Shown here: positions 1-12,329 of the stretch, one piece after another
How the letters are laid out: each line of letters opens with the position of its first letter
Numbering within the stretch: the stretch's first letter is position 1
Assembly: GCA_942159475.1 (NCBI GenBank)
Contig: OW804096.1
Coordinates: forward strand, 131,678,941 to 131,742,940
DNA from: Sthenelais limicola
Taxonomy: Eukaryota > Annelida > Polychaeta > Phyllodocida > Sigalionidae
Length of the DNA stretch: 64,000 nucleotides
Direction: 5' to 3'
Translations under genes and position numbers: made by a program
The notes under the pieces: generated by a model
What the model was told of the DNA's origin: nothing
Database searches by the model: none
Seen by the model: only the letters and a program-made list of their open reading frames with translations

Positions 1-195
1 CTATTGTAGCTGATGTAATGGCACAGTGATCTCCAACCATGACCACTTCCATTTACCTCCACGAGGTTGAACACTATACCCACTATTGGTGAATATTATA
101 CCCCCAGAGGGCTGACCCGGAAGTAGTTCCCTGCTGAGAGGAAGTTGGTTGCCTTATCAGGTCATGTCCAGGTTCCCCAGAGGCCCCGGATCACG

Positions 196-236
196 ATGGA
201 CTCAAGCGGCGGATTGGTGAAAAAGACTCATCGAAG
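196..236 (+). CDS. Possible first coding exon, unknown protein
   Basis: An ATG at 196 sits in a strong initiation context (A at -3, G at +4) and reads MDSSGGLVKKTHR before a GTGAGC splice donor at 237. The exon ends two bases into a codon. The 130 bases upstream are more GC-rich than the surroundings and contain an ETS-like CCGGAAGT, which would suit a 5' UTR or promoter; the frame is open upstream back to a TAG at 124. A possible downstream acceptor (Y-rich tract then TTTGCAG) lies at 441, which would close the frame after about ten residues. The protein is not recognised. A 13-codon start plus donor can easily occur by chance. Confidence 0.2.
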
Positions 237-3200
237 GTGAGCACCCTGCATAACAGCCTGCAGCTCAGGCAGATGTATAAATGGTGAACAGATCTTTCCA
301 CTTCTGTGGACATACAGGGCAAGGTTTGGCTTGATAAAGATAGAAATCGGATGAACTATCCTCATAAATTAACCTTGTATTGGAACATATGTAGGCTACA
401 GCAGGTCTTTACGTTAAAAGTGTCTTTGATATTTTATTTGCAGTCCTCTCTTTGGGAGTTGTATTTTTGACCTGTGACTTTATTCAAAAAGAGATTCCTC
501 GGTCCTGGTTGTCAACCTAGCTTAGGAGTAATGAGACTATCATATAAAACATCGATTCATCTAATTTCTGTCAGATGTAATTAATTGTAACAAACGACCT
601 TACTCTATTTGAAAAGTCCCCAAAATAGTTTTGTAACCCGCGCTGAGATGTGGAAGTTTCATTCCAAGAATATGTTGTACATTAGTCACCAGTTTAGATA
701 ATATATATTGTAATGAGTGATGAGAATGGTTTTATAGCATGTCCTCTTTATACTGTGTAACCATAATTACAAAATGTTGTGGTTGAACCTTCTGTGGTCA
801 ATCGCTGTTTAGTTGCTGATAATTGATTGACTTTTCAACCTTAAGCAGAGAATAGCGTTCCTGGAACGTAAGTTTATGGAAGATAAAAATGAAATAATGA
901 ATGAGGGCAGTAGGAAAATACAGGGGATGGAAAACCAGATCTACTCATAAAATGATATTGATAACTGGTATTGCCATAATATGGACATTCAGGGAGAACT
1001 TCTCTAAATTTAAGAGGTTTTCAAGCCAACTTGTTATAATGTGCTACTACATTAGTATACCTGATAGAAAAAAGTAACACATAATGAGAAGTCCTGACAA
1101 GGCACAAGGCAAATGGAATGGCAATTGCCCGAGAAAATAATAAACTATTGCGTTTACCGCGTAAACGGGAAGCGTTAAGACTTTTTAAACGATACCACCG
1201 TGCTGATTACATGGTAATTAAAAGTAAAATATCAAGATAGCTATCGAAATATTCAACACACTCTCTCTCAAAGATATTTGTTCTCCATTCCATTCCGAAA
1301 GCGCAACGGCCATCCCAAATGATACAATACCAAGTCGCGCTTCTGAATTTCCCAAAAGAATGATTAATTTGCTCCATTTGAATAATCATTTCCTTTGAGA
1401 TGAAAAAGAATGATTATCAGCTTTCATGAAAAAACGCGAGCTAATCATGTGGGATCGAGAGTAGACACCAGGTGCCTTTATCTTTCACATCCCTGAAGCA
1501 CTTCGCTGATTAGATTACCTTAATCTAAGAGAGATGCAGGAGCGTCGAGTCCATGTTATGGACATTGGCGCTATACTCCATTATAGAAGCTCAAGAGACA
1601 CCCCCGAGAATATAACAAAGTTCCCCAATTTAGAACCCGTGCTCACCGCGACACTAGCTTCCTTTTTGACGGTCTGCAAGGAATGTATGTATGTATGTAT
1701 GTATGTATTCATGCATACTTCCAATTAAAGTTTAGTTTACTTTTACTTAAGTGACTTCATCTTTTCCAATGGGTTGCATATTGGGACTAGATCTAGTAAT
1801 ATGTAGATGTGGTTTTCCCTTTGCCTTCTTGCATGATCTATAGATATATGTTACAATGAACATTTGTCCCCTTTCTATAGTAAATCCATTCTCAAAGATA
1901 TTTGTAGCTGAAGAGTACGGCAGTAAATATACCTAATATGATACGGTCTGTGAACTCATGAAAGGTGTTATATAACATTATGCGTAATATAACAAAGGTA
2001 GAAATAACTAAAACAAGTATTTAAACAGAGATGTCCCCCTTGCTATAGACTATTCTAATCACGAGGTCAATATTCCTCCCTAGTGTAATTAGCAATTGAT
2101 CAATAATTGCAAAAGACTGCAAGGGGCAAGGACTGACGAAAGGTATCTTCTATTCTGGTTATAGAAATCAATTTTCGATTGTCCTCCTTTAGGCCTCAAG
2201 GAAAACTTCTAAAAATGTCTTCACTTCTGTATTACAGATATGTATTCAGAATGTTCTGTGTGTCTGAATGTACACATGCTTACATCAACATAGAGCGTTT
2301 CCAAAATAACAATAAGTACAAGGTCGCCTGTGTTTTTAAGCAACTTTTTACCTCCAAAACCTGTCATGATACTAATATATTGAACACACAACCACGTGAA
2401 CACATTTTGGCCACGAGAAACGTATATGTGCATGTATCATACCTAAAAGATCGTAGCTTCTGATACAATCAGGATATAGCTCAATATATTCCGTCCATAA
2501 ATAACATAAAGGAAAGCCCCTACTTTGTGCCACAAAGCAATCAATACAGGTTTATCTAATACTTCTCATGAGATATTTCGAGGGACATCGGCATCGCCAC
2601 ACTCTCCGGCCCTTTCAAATTATCAATCTCCTTTCTCGGCGGCGAAAATATGTTGGACCCTTCCCCGCAGGTTCGCACACCATAGCAAGCCTTTATTTGC
2701 CGAGACATTTAGCCATATTGCTTTTAGCATTAGCGTCCCCTATATCTGTCAAGACGTGAAGTAGGTAGATATAACCCATAGTAGGATAAGCCTCGGATTG
2801 ATAATTCCTCTTCGAATGTTTTCATCCCGTTTTCCTACCCTATATATATACATGGTGCATGATTAATTTTTTTCCCGAGGACGGTGTCTAATTCTATTTA
2901 CCAGTAGAATCTAAATTAATCTCGCTGGCTCTTGGAGTATACAAGTAGCGGGTGGTGAATAATCCCCCGTTTCTATTTGGTGTTTCTTGTCTCCCGGTCT
3001 GTTGCACTTAATCCTCTTACTTCCATCTCCTCCGATATCGCCCATCTTGATAAACACGTTTTTGCCCTCTCAGTATTTCGCTTCAAATCCTCACCTTACT
3101 TGTCAATAGTATTTCTGCTTCCGTCCGACCACCTCCCAGGAATGTTTTAGGCCCTTGAAGCTATGATTAACTATCTTAGCCTCCATTTCTCCCTATTTCT

Positions 3201-6200
3201 ATCTAGAAGTAAATCCAGTGTGGTGGCAAGGCTGTCAGATTCGCAGATGGTATCAAGGTACATGCGTTCCTACCCGGAGGTAACTAAAGTATCGACGAAA
3301 GGCCCTATAGAGTTGAAACCTGCATTCCCTAGGCCGATTCTGGGGTTTTCCACTTGCATTTATCCCTTGTGCACCATGGCATAGAGTGAATGAAGTCCGT
3401 GACTCAGCATAACCCACGTACATTGGACATCTACAACAACTACCGAAAAAACTATGAAGCCGAGCTGGTCAAGTGCATTGATTGCCAGCTCAACTATCCA
3501 GGAAGATGAATGTTTATAATTATTTGAACCAAAAGTCTTACTCTGAACAACTGAACACTGCGAAAGTACACAGCCAGCAAGTGATTATTAATAAGACAAT
3601 ATTGATCAAATGAAGATTTGGTACCACGATATAGCAATTGCTTGTGACGTGGCCTGAGTGAGATCTTCGATTTCCACCCCCTTTATGAGGCTTTCCCCAC
3701 CAGTACAAATTCAAATATATATAGTCATATATCAGGAGATCAATACTGTCTTCAACCTATTGACACCTTCCAGCCTTCTGGAGGAGTCATCCCGTCACGA
3801 GCCCGCCCAGGAGACAGGTTCTAGTCTCTGAGAGTGGCTACCACATCCCACAAGAGTTTCCTGATGGATGTAAATGTCCTCACTCGGTGCTGCAAATAGA
3901 CTACATTTAAGCCAAGAGTCTATGAATTTTCGTGGAGGCTACATGTTATTTTTCCCGATTTTTAGTTTGTATCACTCTTGATCAAATAATCAAGGTATCT
4001 TCCTTGGTACTGTATTACTGAAAACATAAAAAAAAACACGAGTTTGTCATTTGTATGTACATTGTTGGAACCATTATAAAGCTGAATTTTCAGCTATAAA
4101 AACCTAATTGACCCATTTTCTGATCCATATATCTGAAACTCATATTATTGATTATGTTATTACAGGAGTAGCACATGATTGGAACAAAACGTAGAAAACT
4201 TCAATGTACACTGAGAATGCAGCTTGAACCACCTGAGAAACTGTGTTTTTTCCATATGATTGTGTGATTTGGGCAATGTAACTATTTCAATATAAATAGA
4301 AACCAGTCTTTCTATAACACTAATTATTTTATGACATTTCTTGAATCTTGAGCCGAGTATTTAAATGTTCTTTTAAATTGTTATCACAGCAGTCTATGTA
4401 GTGCTTTAGTGCTTTAAATGACATCGTCGACTACAGTCATTTATACATCGAATCTTATGCAGACCGCGTCCCCCTCTGACAGACAAGTGTATAAAATCCC
4501 TAGACCTCGTGTGTGTGTACAACTAGAATATCTAGCAAGGGTTCAAGAGTCAGTGCGTGTGATCCTCGGAGGCCCAGACACATATGCCTGATCACGTAGG
4601 ATGTTATTGGAAATGATTCGCTTCTTTGGTTGGTGTTCACATGCAGGGATGCCACTTGATTTAATTTTGGCTCACAATTATTATCAAATTCCGTCCCAGG
4701 CTACCGTGGATCGCCTGCTTAGAGACAGTGGGACAGTTAGAATTCTCCAGTAGTTTGGACATTCCAAGTAACCCCGTCTCAAGAGATGGCACTGGTGAAT
4801 ATCTGTCATTTCTAATCTCTATCCCAGACAATGTTTATGCTAATCGATGGACATAAGCTTGAGGGGACATGGCTAGTTTTATTCGGAGATGCATTATAAT
4901 GTATGGCTGTTTATCATCAACTTTGGGGACGTGGGATCCACATATTGAAAACTTGAAAACATTCAATCAAAATTAGCAGTGCATCAAACCCACACAAAAA
5001 TACAAGGAGGCAAGATTTTTGGTAATTTGAAAGTACTATCCTTTGCTTATACCTTTGCATTTTGACCTGAAAACCTGAGCACCATAAGTCTAGACTTGTA
5101 AGATATATAATTTATCAACTATGAAGACATTGACATCAAAATATGAAACAAAGAATTCCGATGGGGCCACAGGTATATCTGGCCTATTCATACCCTATAG
5201 ACAGGGAGAAAATACGTCTAGTCTAGTAAAATCTCCTAGTGAGAGTCTGTACTGTCATACTCATACTCGTTCACTTGTGTTTCCGAGTTGCTCATATATA
5301 TTAATACATTATAAGACCTTAACACTGGTAGAGCAACCCTACATCAATTTCGGTGATCTGTCAGAGGAAATTGAATTTTAAAGAAGAAAACACCCGTTCT
5401 TACATATGAATTCAACTTAATTATACGATCCGACAAGGTAGAGAGGCATAGAATTGCAATTAATACTTCGATGATTAGGATTTGAGATGGAATATTTAAT
5501 GACAATCCATAGAAAAAAGAAGAGGGATGCTGCCTTTCAAGCAATGGCTTACAGTGTTGACTACCAACTGACTGTTTACTCATTAGTTGAGAACGCTGAA
5601 TGCAGAGTGGCCTCTTTTCCTGTCTTTCTAAGAAGAAGAGAGTTCATTATCTTGGGTACTGAGTCCCGTTGCATGTCTTAAGAAGGGATATGATTATAGC
5701 TCCTGTCTAGATTGTTGGGAATATTACTCATTATGTGTATAAGCTTCTGTTCGGATAACACCTTGGAAACCCTCTTACTTCCCATCCATGTATACTGGAA
5801 TGGAGATGTCATTCATAAACATAATTAAGCGAGTGGAACTTTTATATATTTGCCATGCAGAGATAGTCTTTTGTTTCAGATCAATACATGTGTCTTGAGG
5901 AGAACCGTCAGATCTCCTATATAATGGGTGTGAAATAAATCTTTGTATTCTGGATGATTTAGTTGGCTGTAAAAGATTATATTCATTCTCCTTTCTACGA
6001 TTACTAAATGTCTATTTGATAACTATATGGTGTGCCCAATAGTCGTAATCTGTATGATATATGTAATATTACAGACATTTCCTCTTTTTTTGCACATATT
6101 ATGCATACCCATAATACAATAATAACTAAGACACCTTCTCCTATTACCGACCAGCTATTCCTATTTTCTGGAACAAATAGTTTCATGGCACCAACTATTT

Positions 6201-8000
6201 CTTCATTACTGAGATCTTTTCTCCCATTACCAACCACCACAAAGCGATTACAAGAAGTCTTTTTACTATTACCACTCCCCTATTACATATGTTCTGCATC
6301 ATATGCTGTTATGACAGATCTCAGCCGCTCCTTTTCAACTATTACGATTAGGATTTGTTCCCTTTTTGCCTCTTTCCTAATGGTAATGAATAGACTTGCG
6401 CACCTTCATTATTTTTATGATTTAAAAAATATCAATATATATACAAAGAAATGCAATTTATTCACACACAACCACTATTTCTTGGGCATTACCTACAGAA
6501 AAATTGTTAAACTAACTATTCTTTAACAGAAATGAAATGTATCATATTTTGACCAACTTCACTTTGGTCCGATTTCTGGTCTATGAGAATAGCCTAAGGG
6601 ACTTAGTGCTAGTCTACTAGTTAATAGTCAAATATCACTTAGAAGTATATATAAATGAGGGAGTCTCTCAGGCATATTTGAAATATCTTCATGTCAGAAA
6701 GAATCTCCCAAATCCAAGATAGTATCTCTTCAGATAAGATATCCATAAGTCATGTTGATTATGTATTGGAATGTCTTAGAGAAGGAAAAGGATATTCCAG
6801 AAAGAAAACTGTTGGATATGTTGGATATTTACTATTACATATTGTCTTACCGATTGGGGACAAAACAACCTAGTTTTCACGTAATCCTTAAACCAATTAT
6901 TATGTCTGGATTTTTTAGGATTCCCCAAATCTCTTCAATACAGGAAAATCTAAAGAGTATTCAGGTGGATATTACCATTTCGTTACATTTGGACTGGCGC
7001 TGGGTGGTACTTTTCGACTACATTTGCTCTGTTGTTATTATACCGTAATTTTAACCCCATGCTTTAGTTAGTACAACTTACTGTTAGCAAATTATCATAA
7101 TATATAATATTCAACTAAGCCTACCCATAAAGAAACAGCTGAACCTAGACAAGTAGAAAGTAGCCCTTGAATATCAAATTGAATGACCATGAAATTTATA
7201 TTGTACTAGTATTTTACTGTAAATCTGTTTTAATCACCAACCACCCAGGAACCCACTGGGAGACTTCGAACTTAGGTTTCAAAACTGGGCTTCCGTTTTT
7301 GTAGCCACCATTTATACAAATACAAATTGTTTTGAATTGAATTAAATGAATGTAATCCTTTAAGTATTATGAAATATCAATTAATTCATTGCCCAAAGAT
7401 TCCGAGGAACTTTATTCTACATTCTTTTTATAGATAATATTCTGTATGAAAAGGGCTTCTAACTTTGTTTTGGTGAGGTTATACGGTAATCCCTTCATTA
7501 GTTAATACTCTTTGCATCCTTTTTCAATTACTGAGTCTGCCTTATCCAATTTAGTCTGATTGTGGTGGGCGGTGACCTTTGGAAGCAATTTCACTTTCGA
7601 AATTAATCTCGGGATGAAATTAAAACGAAATAATCCACAAATTGCCAGCCGTCTTAAACTTGGAATGATGAGACTTAAATGTGACAACAACAAGAACAAA
7701 GTTCTTTGGTTCAGGGTGTCTACTGCATCCCATATTGATTTGTTTCATTAAGTGCACTTGACTCTCGTTAATGTCTGTATAAATTGGTTTAGGTGAGCCA
7801 TGATGTGTTTTTCCAGCTGTCAGAGGGATGGGTCGGGCTTGCAAAGTATTTATTCAGCCGCAGTAAGGAGAAACGAGAGGATTGACAGAAAAAGAAGTAA
7901 AACCATTAAGTGCAAGTTCCTAAGCTGACATTCATTCTTTCCTTCAAGGAGGAAGGAAATACACCAGTTCGATAGGCATCGCCATTCATATAGCACGTCT
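237..8000. other. Non-coding AT-rich stretch
   Basis: No gene is supported here. It holds a TATG microsatellite at 1684-1708, a CGTTTAC/GTAAACG mini-palindrome near 1150-1167 and scattered open frames of 60-160 codons on both strands (for example 5487-5681 plus and 5344-5583 minus) that overlap each other. Two isolated strong splice acceptors (5879 and 7816) open into 15-36 codon frames but have no convincing partner exons. Confidence 0.6.
1684..1708. repeat. (TGTA)n microsatellite
   Basis: About six perfect tandem copies of the tetramer TGTA, 25 bases, directly visible. Flanks are unique. Confidence 0.95.
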
Positions 8001-8638
8001 TATATGAGCAATTCCACCAATTGGTCGTCATTTGACCATCCAGGGCTGAAAATTCTTAATTTTTTAAAATTGCTTCTATTGATTTATTCTTTTTCGTCCA
8101 TAAACTAGACATATTGCTGCTAATATAGACGAAATTGGGAAAGTTAATAATGAATATTGTAGTCATGGTAGCTTGGTAGAGACTGGAATGAAACTGTTGA
8201 TAAGGGCACAGGAGAATGGTACTTATTTCTACATAAATGAGGAATTATATTAGAAATAATTAAAAAAGATATGCATATAATGTTATGAATCATTGTGCAA
8301 TTCATTGGTCCCAATATAAGGCTCATAACGCTTTTTAGTTTGTGAAAATATTCCAACTAGAAGAAAAGTTACAGCCAAAAAACGATTCAGTAATGGTAAT
8401 GGTAATGGCAGCGGTAAGGGTCACAGTGCATTGATCCTCTGTCCATATACACATATAATCCAATATATTTAGAATTTATACAAAAATGTGTCACATTCTT
8501 GACCTAGTTTTCCTGTTGAGATGACTAGAATACTTGTATTGGTTGTTTATGAAGGTAAATATGAATTCTGTTTAAGTATTGACAGGCAAAATTATTAGGA
8601 AAAATGTTCTCTTTATGTCCCAACAACACATGTTAGTG

Positions 8639-8687
8639 TCATTGTCAGTGTCAGTATCAGTGTCAGCGTCAGTGTCAGCGTCACGTG
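8639..8687. repeat. GTCAGN hexamer tandem array
   Basis: Roughly eight hexamers of the form GTCAGT / ATCAGT / GTCAGC follow one another inside the 8005-9446 element and run straight into the first 15-mer copy. Internal arrays like this are common in non-autonomous elements. Confidence 0.8.
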
Positions 8688-9059
8688 TGGAATACTCACG
8701 TGACGCTGACACATTTCCTATCCTAGCTTTCTTTTAAGGAGAACCTGGGTGAATTCATTGTTTTTGAAATGAAGTATGTGCAACATCTCATCTATATGGA
8801 TATTATTAATTATTAATTCCTAATATTTATTAAATGCGTCAGGATGATAATGCTCACGTGACGCTGACAGTAGAGCTGCCCAACTTATAAATTAAGTATT
8901 TTAGTACCTAAAAATCCAAAGTATGAACATATATCTGAACAGATTTATTTTTAATATTTCAAGTCTATGTACAATTAACAAAATTAGCACATATTGTTCA
9001 CTTCAAGTTTTTAATTTTTTTCCTAGCCTGGATTTCAAATTCCACACGTGACGCTGACA
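8673..9059. repeat. Four copies of CACGTGACGCTGACA
   Basis: The 15-mer occurs perfectly at 8697-8711, 8855-8869 and 9045-9059 on the plus strand and once inverted at 8673-8687. The inverted copy and the first direct copy form a 15-bp perfect hairpin with a 9-base loop. The direct copies are 158 and 190 bases apart, and the last two share further flanking sequence (TAGAG then CCCAAC), so they are remnants of a longer subrepeat. The core contains the E-box CACGTG. All copies are inside the 8005-9446 element. Confidence 0.9.
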
Positions 9060-9450
9060 ATTAGAGTTCCCAACATATTTTTTCATTTTTACTATGTCAA
9101 ATTTCCACAGTAAACAAATAAAAAATAGATCATGGAATAGTCAGGGTCAAGGCTAAATGGTAAAATAAGTTTAAACTTATGTTTGACTATATATTTTTAT
9201 TTATTTCCAGCATTTAATTAGGCCACCCTTGGATTTTCTTACCTTTTGAGGCCCTAAAATCCTGTTTTTTTCACCCCCATGCCTAAATTCGTAGGAAAAA
9301 CTATGTAAATAGGGGGTATTTCTGATGTATTTTGGGTGGGCGGACACGATAAAACTATTGAAAAATGTCTCCCATCATTTTTTTCCATTCAAATAAGCAA
9401 AAGACGATTTTAGGGTCAAATGACGACCAAATGGTGGATTTGCTCATATA

Positions 9451-11014
9451 TGATTTACTTTCAGATTTAGACACATTATAAGTTATAAGCATATTAGTAT
9501 AAGTATATTTCTTACCATTCTAACTTTAATCCTCTCTACTATTTACCTTATATATACATGTTAAACGCTTTTGAGCAGCTTGCTGGTAAGAACTCTATAC
9601 AATTTTTATGAATGATAAATAATAAGTTCATATTTGAAAAAGATCGCTCGATACTTGGGTTTTGGACTCAATAATCTGAATACAGCATTCTATTTATTCA
9701 TTCCTGTTCTGCAAACTGTAGGCTACTCCTGTATCAAAACAGCCATGCATCGATAATAACCATAGGAAACATGCATTCTACATTACACATCCTTCGCCCC
9801 AGTCTATTTGGCCGATAGCCATACAAGCTATGTGTATTATGATGTGGGTGACCCTGGTTTAGCTCGATGTCATGGTCTAATGCTGAAACATGGCGCACTA
9901 ACACGGATAGTATAGGAAAATGGGGCCTTGATTCAGGCCTCACAGGCATTAACGGGTAGCCGGAGGCATGTATCACAGTTTACGCAACGGACCAAGGCCA
10001 TATCCAAATCTGGCTACTAATATTACAGTTGATTCATGGGCACGATTCGTGATTTCCCTCTTCTCAATGTCTTATTCCCAGCTGAATTCCCCAACTACCT
10101 TCACTATTTTATTGTTCATTATTCATCGATCGTCCATAATGGCACTTTTCGTCTTTATTTTTAATCTACTTCACCACCTACATCACGATTCTTACCAAAA
10201 TAGGCTAACCGATGTTCGCTTAGTATTAATAAAGGAATTATATTCAATCACATCATTATATTTGATGCAGAAAAACTTAATATAACAGACATTAGATTAA
10301 TTTTGAATCCTAGAGTATCGAAATCTAGAATCATAATCATTATGTACGACCTCTGATGACATCGGACGTCGCTATCTTATTACATGAAACCGTTGTGTTA
10401 ATGGCCAATACAATTCATCAACTGCAATATAGTGATGGATTGCGGAAAGTTTGTGAGCCAAAAACCCTGCGTCTGCTTTGTAATATCTTTGAATGCAATT
10501 GTATCTCTTTTATACTCTTGTCTGAGTTACTTCCGTCTGACTGAGAAGCGTTCAATCAACATAATATATATTGTCGTTGGGTCTTAAAGCTACAACTTAT
10601 TTGTCTCAGATTTTGAAGATGAAAATGAAAGAAAATCCTAGAATTCCTTGAGTTTTTCATGAATTTGTTGGGGTTTTTTCATGAATTATTCATGGATTGT
10701 TTCTAATCCTTTTATAAATTAATGTTTCTGCTACATTGGTAATTTGGGGAAATAGGATTAATAATGCAATTTGTCAGCCTTTTGATAAACCTATATACCA
10801 AGGTAGTGAACATTACCAATTTAATTTCAAGTTTAAGCTGATCAAAGACAGTCACATTAGAAATGTGGACTTCGGTGGGTCCGCAAAATAAATATCTGGG
10901 GAGATGACGAGGTTTTACACCAAGAGGATGGGCTCAAATCCATTAATATCAATTCTTATCATGGTAACCATCGGATTGGTTGGGAATAAATAGAAGACCA
11001 CAAAACAGAAGATT
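9451..11014. other. Non-coding stretch
   Basis: No supported gene. It holds only short frames (9968-10285 is the longest) and near-repeats of TTTTTTCATGAATT around 10655-10690. A short ATG-to-donor frame near 9560-9584 was seen but is unsupported. Confidence 0.55.
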
Positions 11015-11773
11015 TTAAAGGCAAACGCTACCATCTAGTGGAAAATAAAAATAAATGTTATTTTTCTGAAACCTTGGTATTTGATTCTTGAAGTGTTTCT
11101 CGTCATAAAAATGATAAAACAAATCAATGGGTAGCTGTGCTCATTTTTGAATTACAGCGCTTCAAACTTTGGTATCTCAAAATAAACAATGAGGACCAAA
11201 AGGGGACCAACAGGGGGGCTCACTCTGCACTAACTCGACTTCATAGTTCATATTTGCTATATATATTCACTCAATTTAAGTAAAGTTAACAGTTTTGGAG
11301 AGAGTATATTTTGGCAAATAATTGTATACATGTATGCCTCTTTTTTTTCGTAGAAAAGCATGGTTATTTCATTCTGAAAACAACAAATCCGTGATGCAAA
11401 ATCTGAATTAAAAACCCACTATTTTCCAGTATTTCTGTAAAAACAATTTTATTTTTTCCCCATCGAAAATAAATGTCATTTTTCTGATTCTTTAGTATAT
11501 ATCATTGTTTTTTTGTATAACAAAGCGTGTAATTACAACAAATAGACTTTACAGCTTATAAGGATTCTGTACAAATTTTAATTTTCCAAATCCATTGTTT
11601 TTTTTACCGGAGTTATGATCAATAATGTATGAAACCAACTTGCTGATTTGCTATCACTGGAATTAGCTTTAAAATGGTCCAAAGTGCGTTGCAACGGTAT
11701 CTAACTGTAGTACATAAATTACCCACAGCGAGGGGGAGGAGGCGCTGCAGGGATAGTAGCGTTTGCCCTTTAA
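11015..11773. mobile_element. T2/Kolobok-like MITE with TTAA duplication
   Basis: TTAA at 11015-11018 and 11770-11773 flanks termini that read TTAAAGGCAAACGCTAC on the left and, inverted, TTAAAGGGCAAACGCTAC on the right. Termini of the TTAAAGG type with TTAA target duplication are known from T2/Kolobok elements; piggyBac also uses TTAA but normally has CCC termini. The interior (about 750 bases) has no coding capacity. It contains a decayed direct repeat about 420 bases apart (AAAATAAATGT near 11047 and 11468). Confidence 0.65.
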
Positions 11774-12091
11774 CTCTTGAAGGAATGTATAAGGAACCTA
11801 GCTTTAAAGCAATACTAATTATCCGCTGGGGAATTACATAGCTTTTTTTAAACGTCTCTTTTCATCTCACCACCCCAGATTGGCCTTGTGTTGTCTACCG
11901 TAATGAATCAATTATATTTACGCAGTCTTCCCTGTTATTTTGTGCCCATATATATATATTATATATTCTGAAATGGGAAAACTTATAATTATGACTTGAT
12001 GGTTGTTAATTTTCCGAAAAATTAAGTAAAGTTCTCGATATGACCAAAGCTGCTCCTAAAACGTTAAGCAATAGAAAAAACTTTGCGCTTA

Positions 12092-12328
12092 TGGGTCAGG
12101 TTTTCAGAAAATGCACAATTCACCTTCACCAATTCTCTCAAATAACCCACATTTAAGACAGAAATGAGCTTCAAATTACAGTTTAACATAACAGAACTGA
12201 TACTTTAAATCAATGCAATACCAAATATACTCAGATATACCCGGTATTCATCAATTTTCAACCTAATTTAGCAGAATTTCCTAAATGTGTAGAGCTGCCA
12301 ATTGTACATTTTCTGACGATCTGACCCA
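12092..12328 (+). mobile_element. 237-bp TA-flanked MITE, full copy 1
   Basis: The element starts TGGGTCAGGTTTTCAGAAAA and ends with the inverted repeat (CTGACCCA), flanked by TA on both sides. Each terminus contains an ATTTTCnGAAAAT-like sub-palindrome. A second full copy in the opposite orientation is at 59407-59642, and the 3' part of the element recurs at 40182-40270 and probably 38525-38558. There is no coding capacity. TA duplications suit a Tc1/mariner-type source. Confidence 0.8.
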
Positions 12329-12329
12329 T

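Larger units (their letters stand above)
8005..9446. mobile_element. 1.44 kb non-autonomous element with 33-bp terminal inverted repeats
   Basis: The left end (8005-8037, beginning TGAGCAATTCCACCAATTGG) and the right end (9414-9446) are inverted copies matching at 31 of 33 positions. Both ends are flanked by TATA (8001-8004 and 9447-9450), which fits a TA or TATA target duplication. The interior has no frame long enough for a transposase, so this is a deletion derivative or large MITE. It carries a run of GTCAGN hexamers (8639-8687) and four copies of a 15-mer listed separately. The superfamily is not certain; TA duplication would suit Tc1/mariner-type elements. Confidence 0.75.

Noticed and set aside
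5344..5681. Overlapping 64-codon plus and 79-codon minus ORFs, the minus one behind a good acceptor
   Set aside because: Neither strand can be favoured; the plus start context is fair but nothing else supports a gene.
6004..7048. Several 60-164 codon frames on both strands
   Set aside because: Composition is low-complexity T/A-rich and frames overlap in different phases; none has splice or start support beyond chance.
7817..7880. Exon-like frame LSEGWVGLAKYLFSRSKEKRED after an acceptor
   Set aside because: Two phases are open and no partner exon or start was found.
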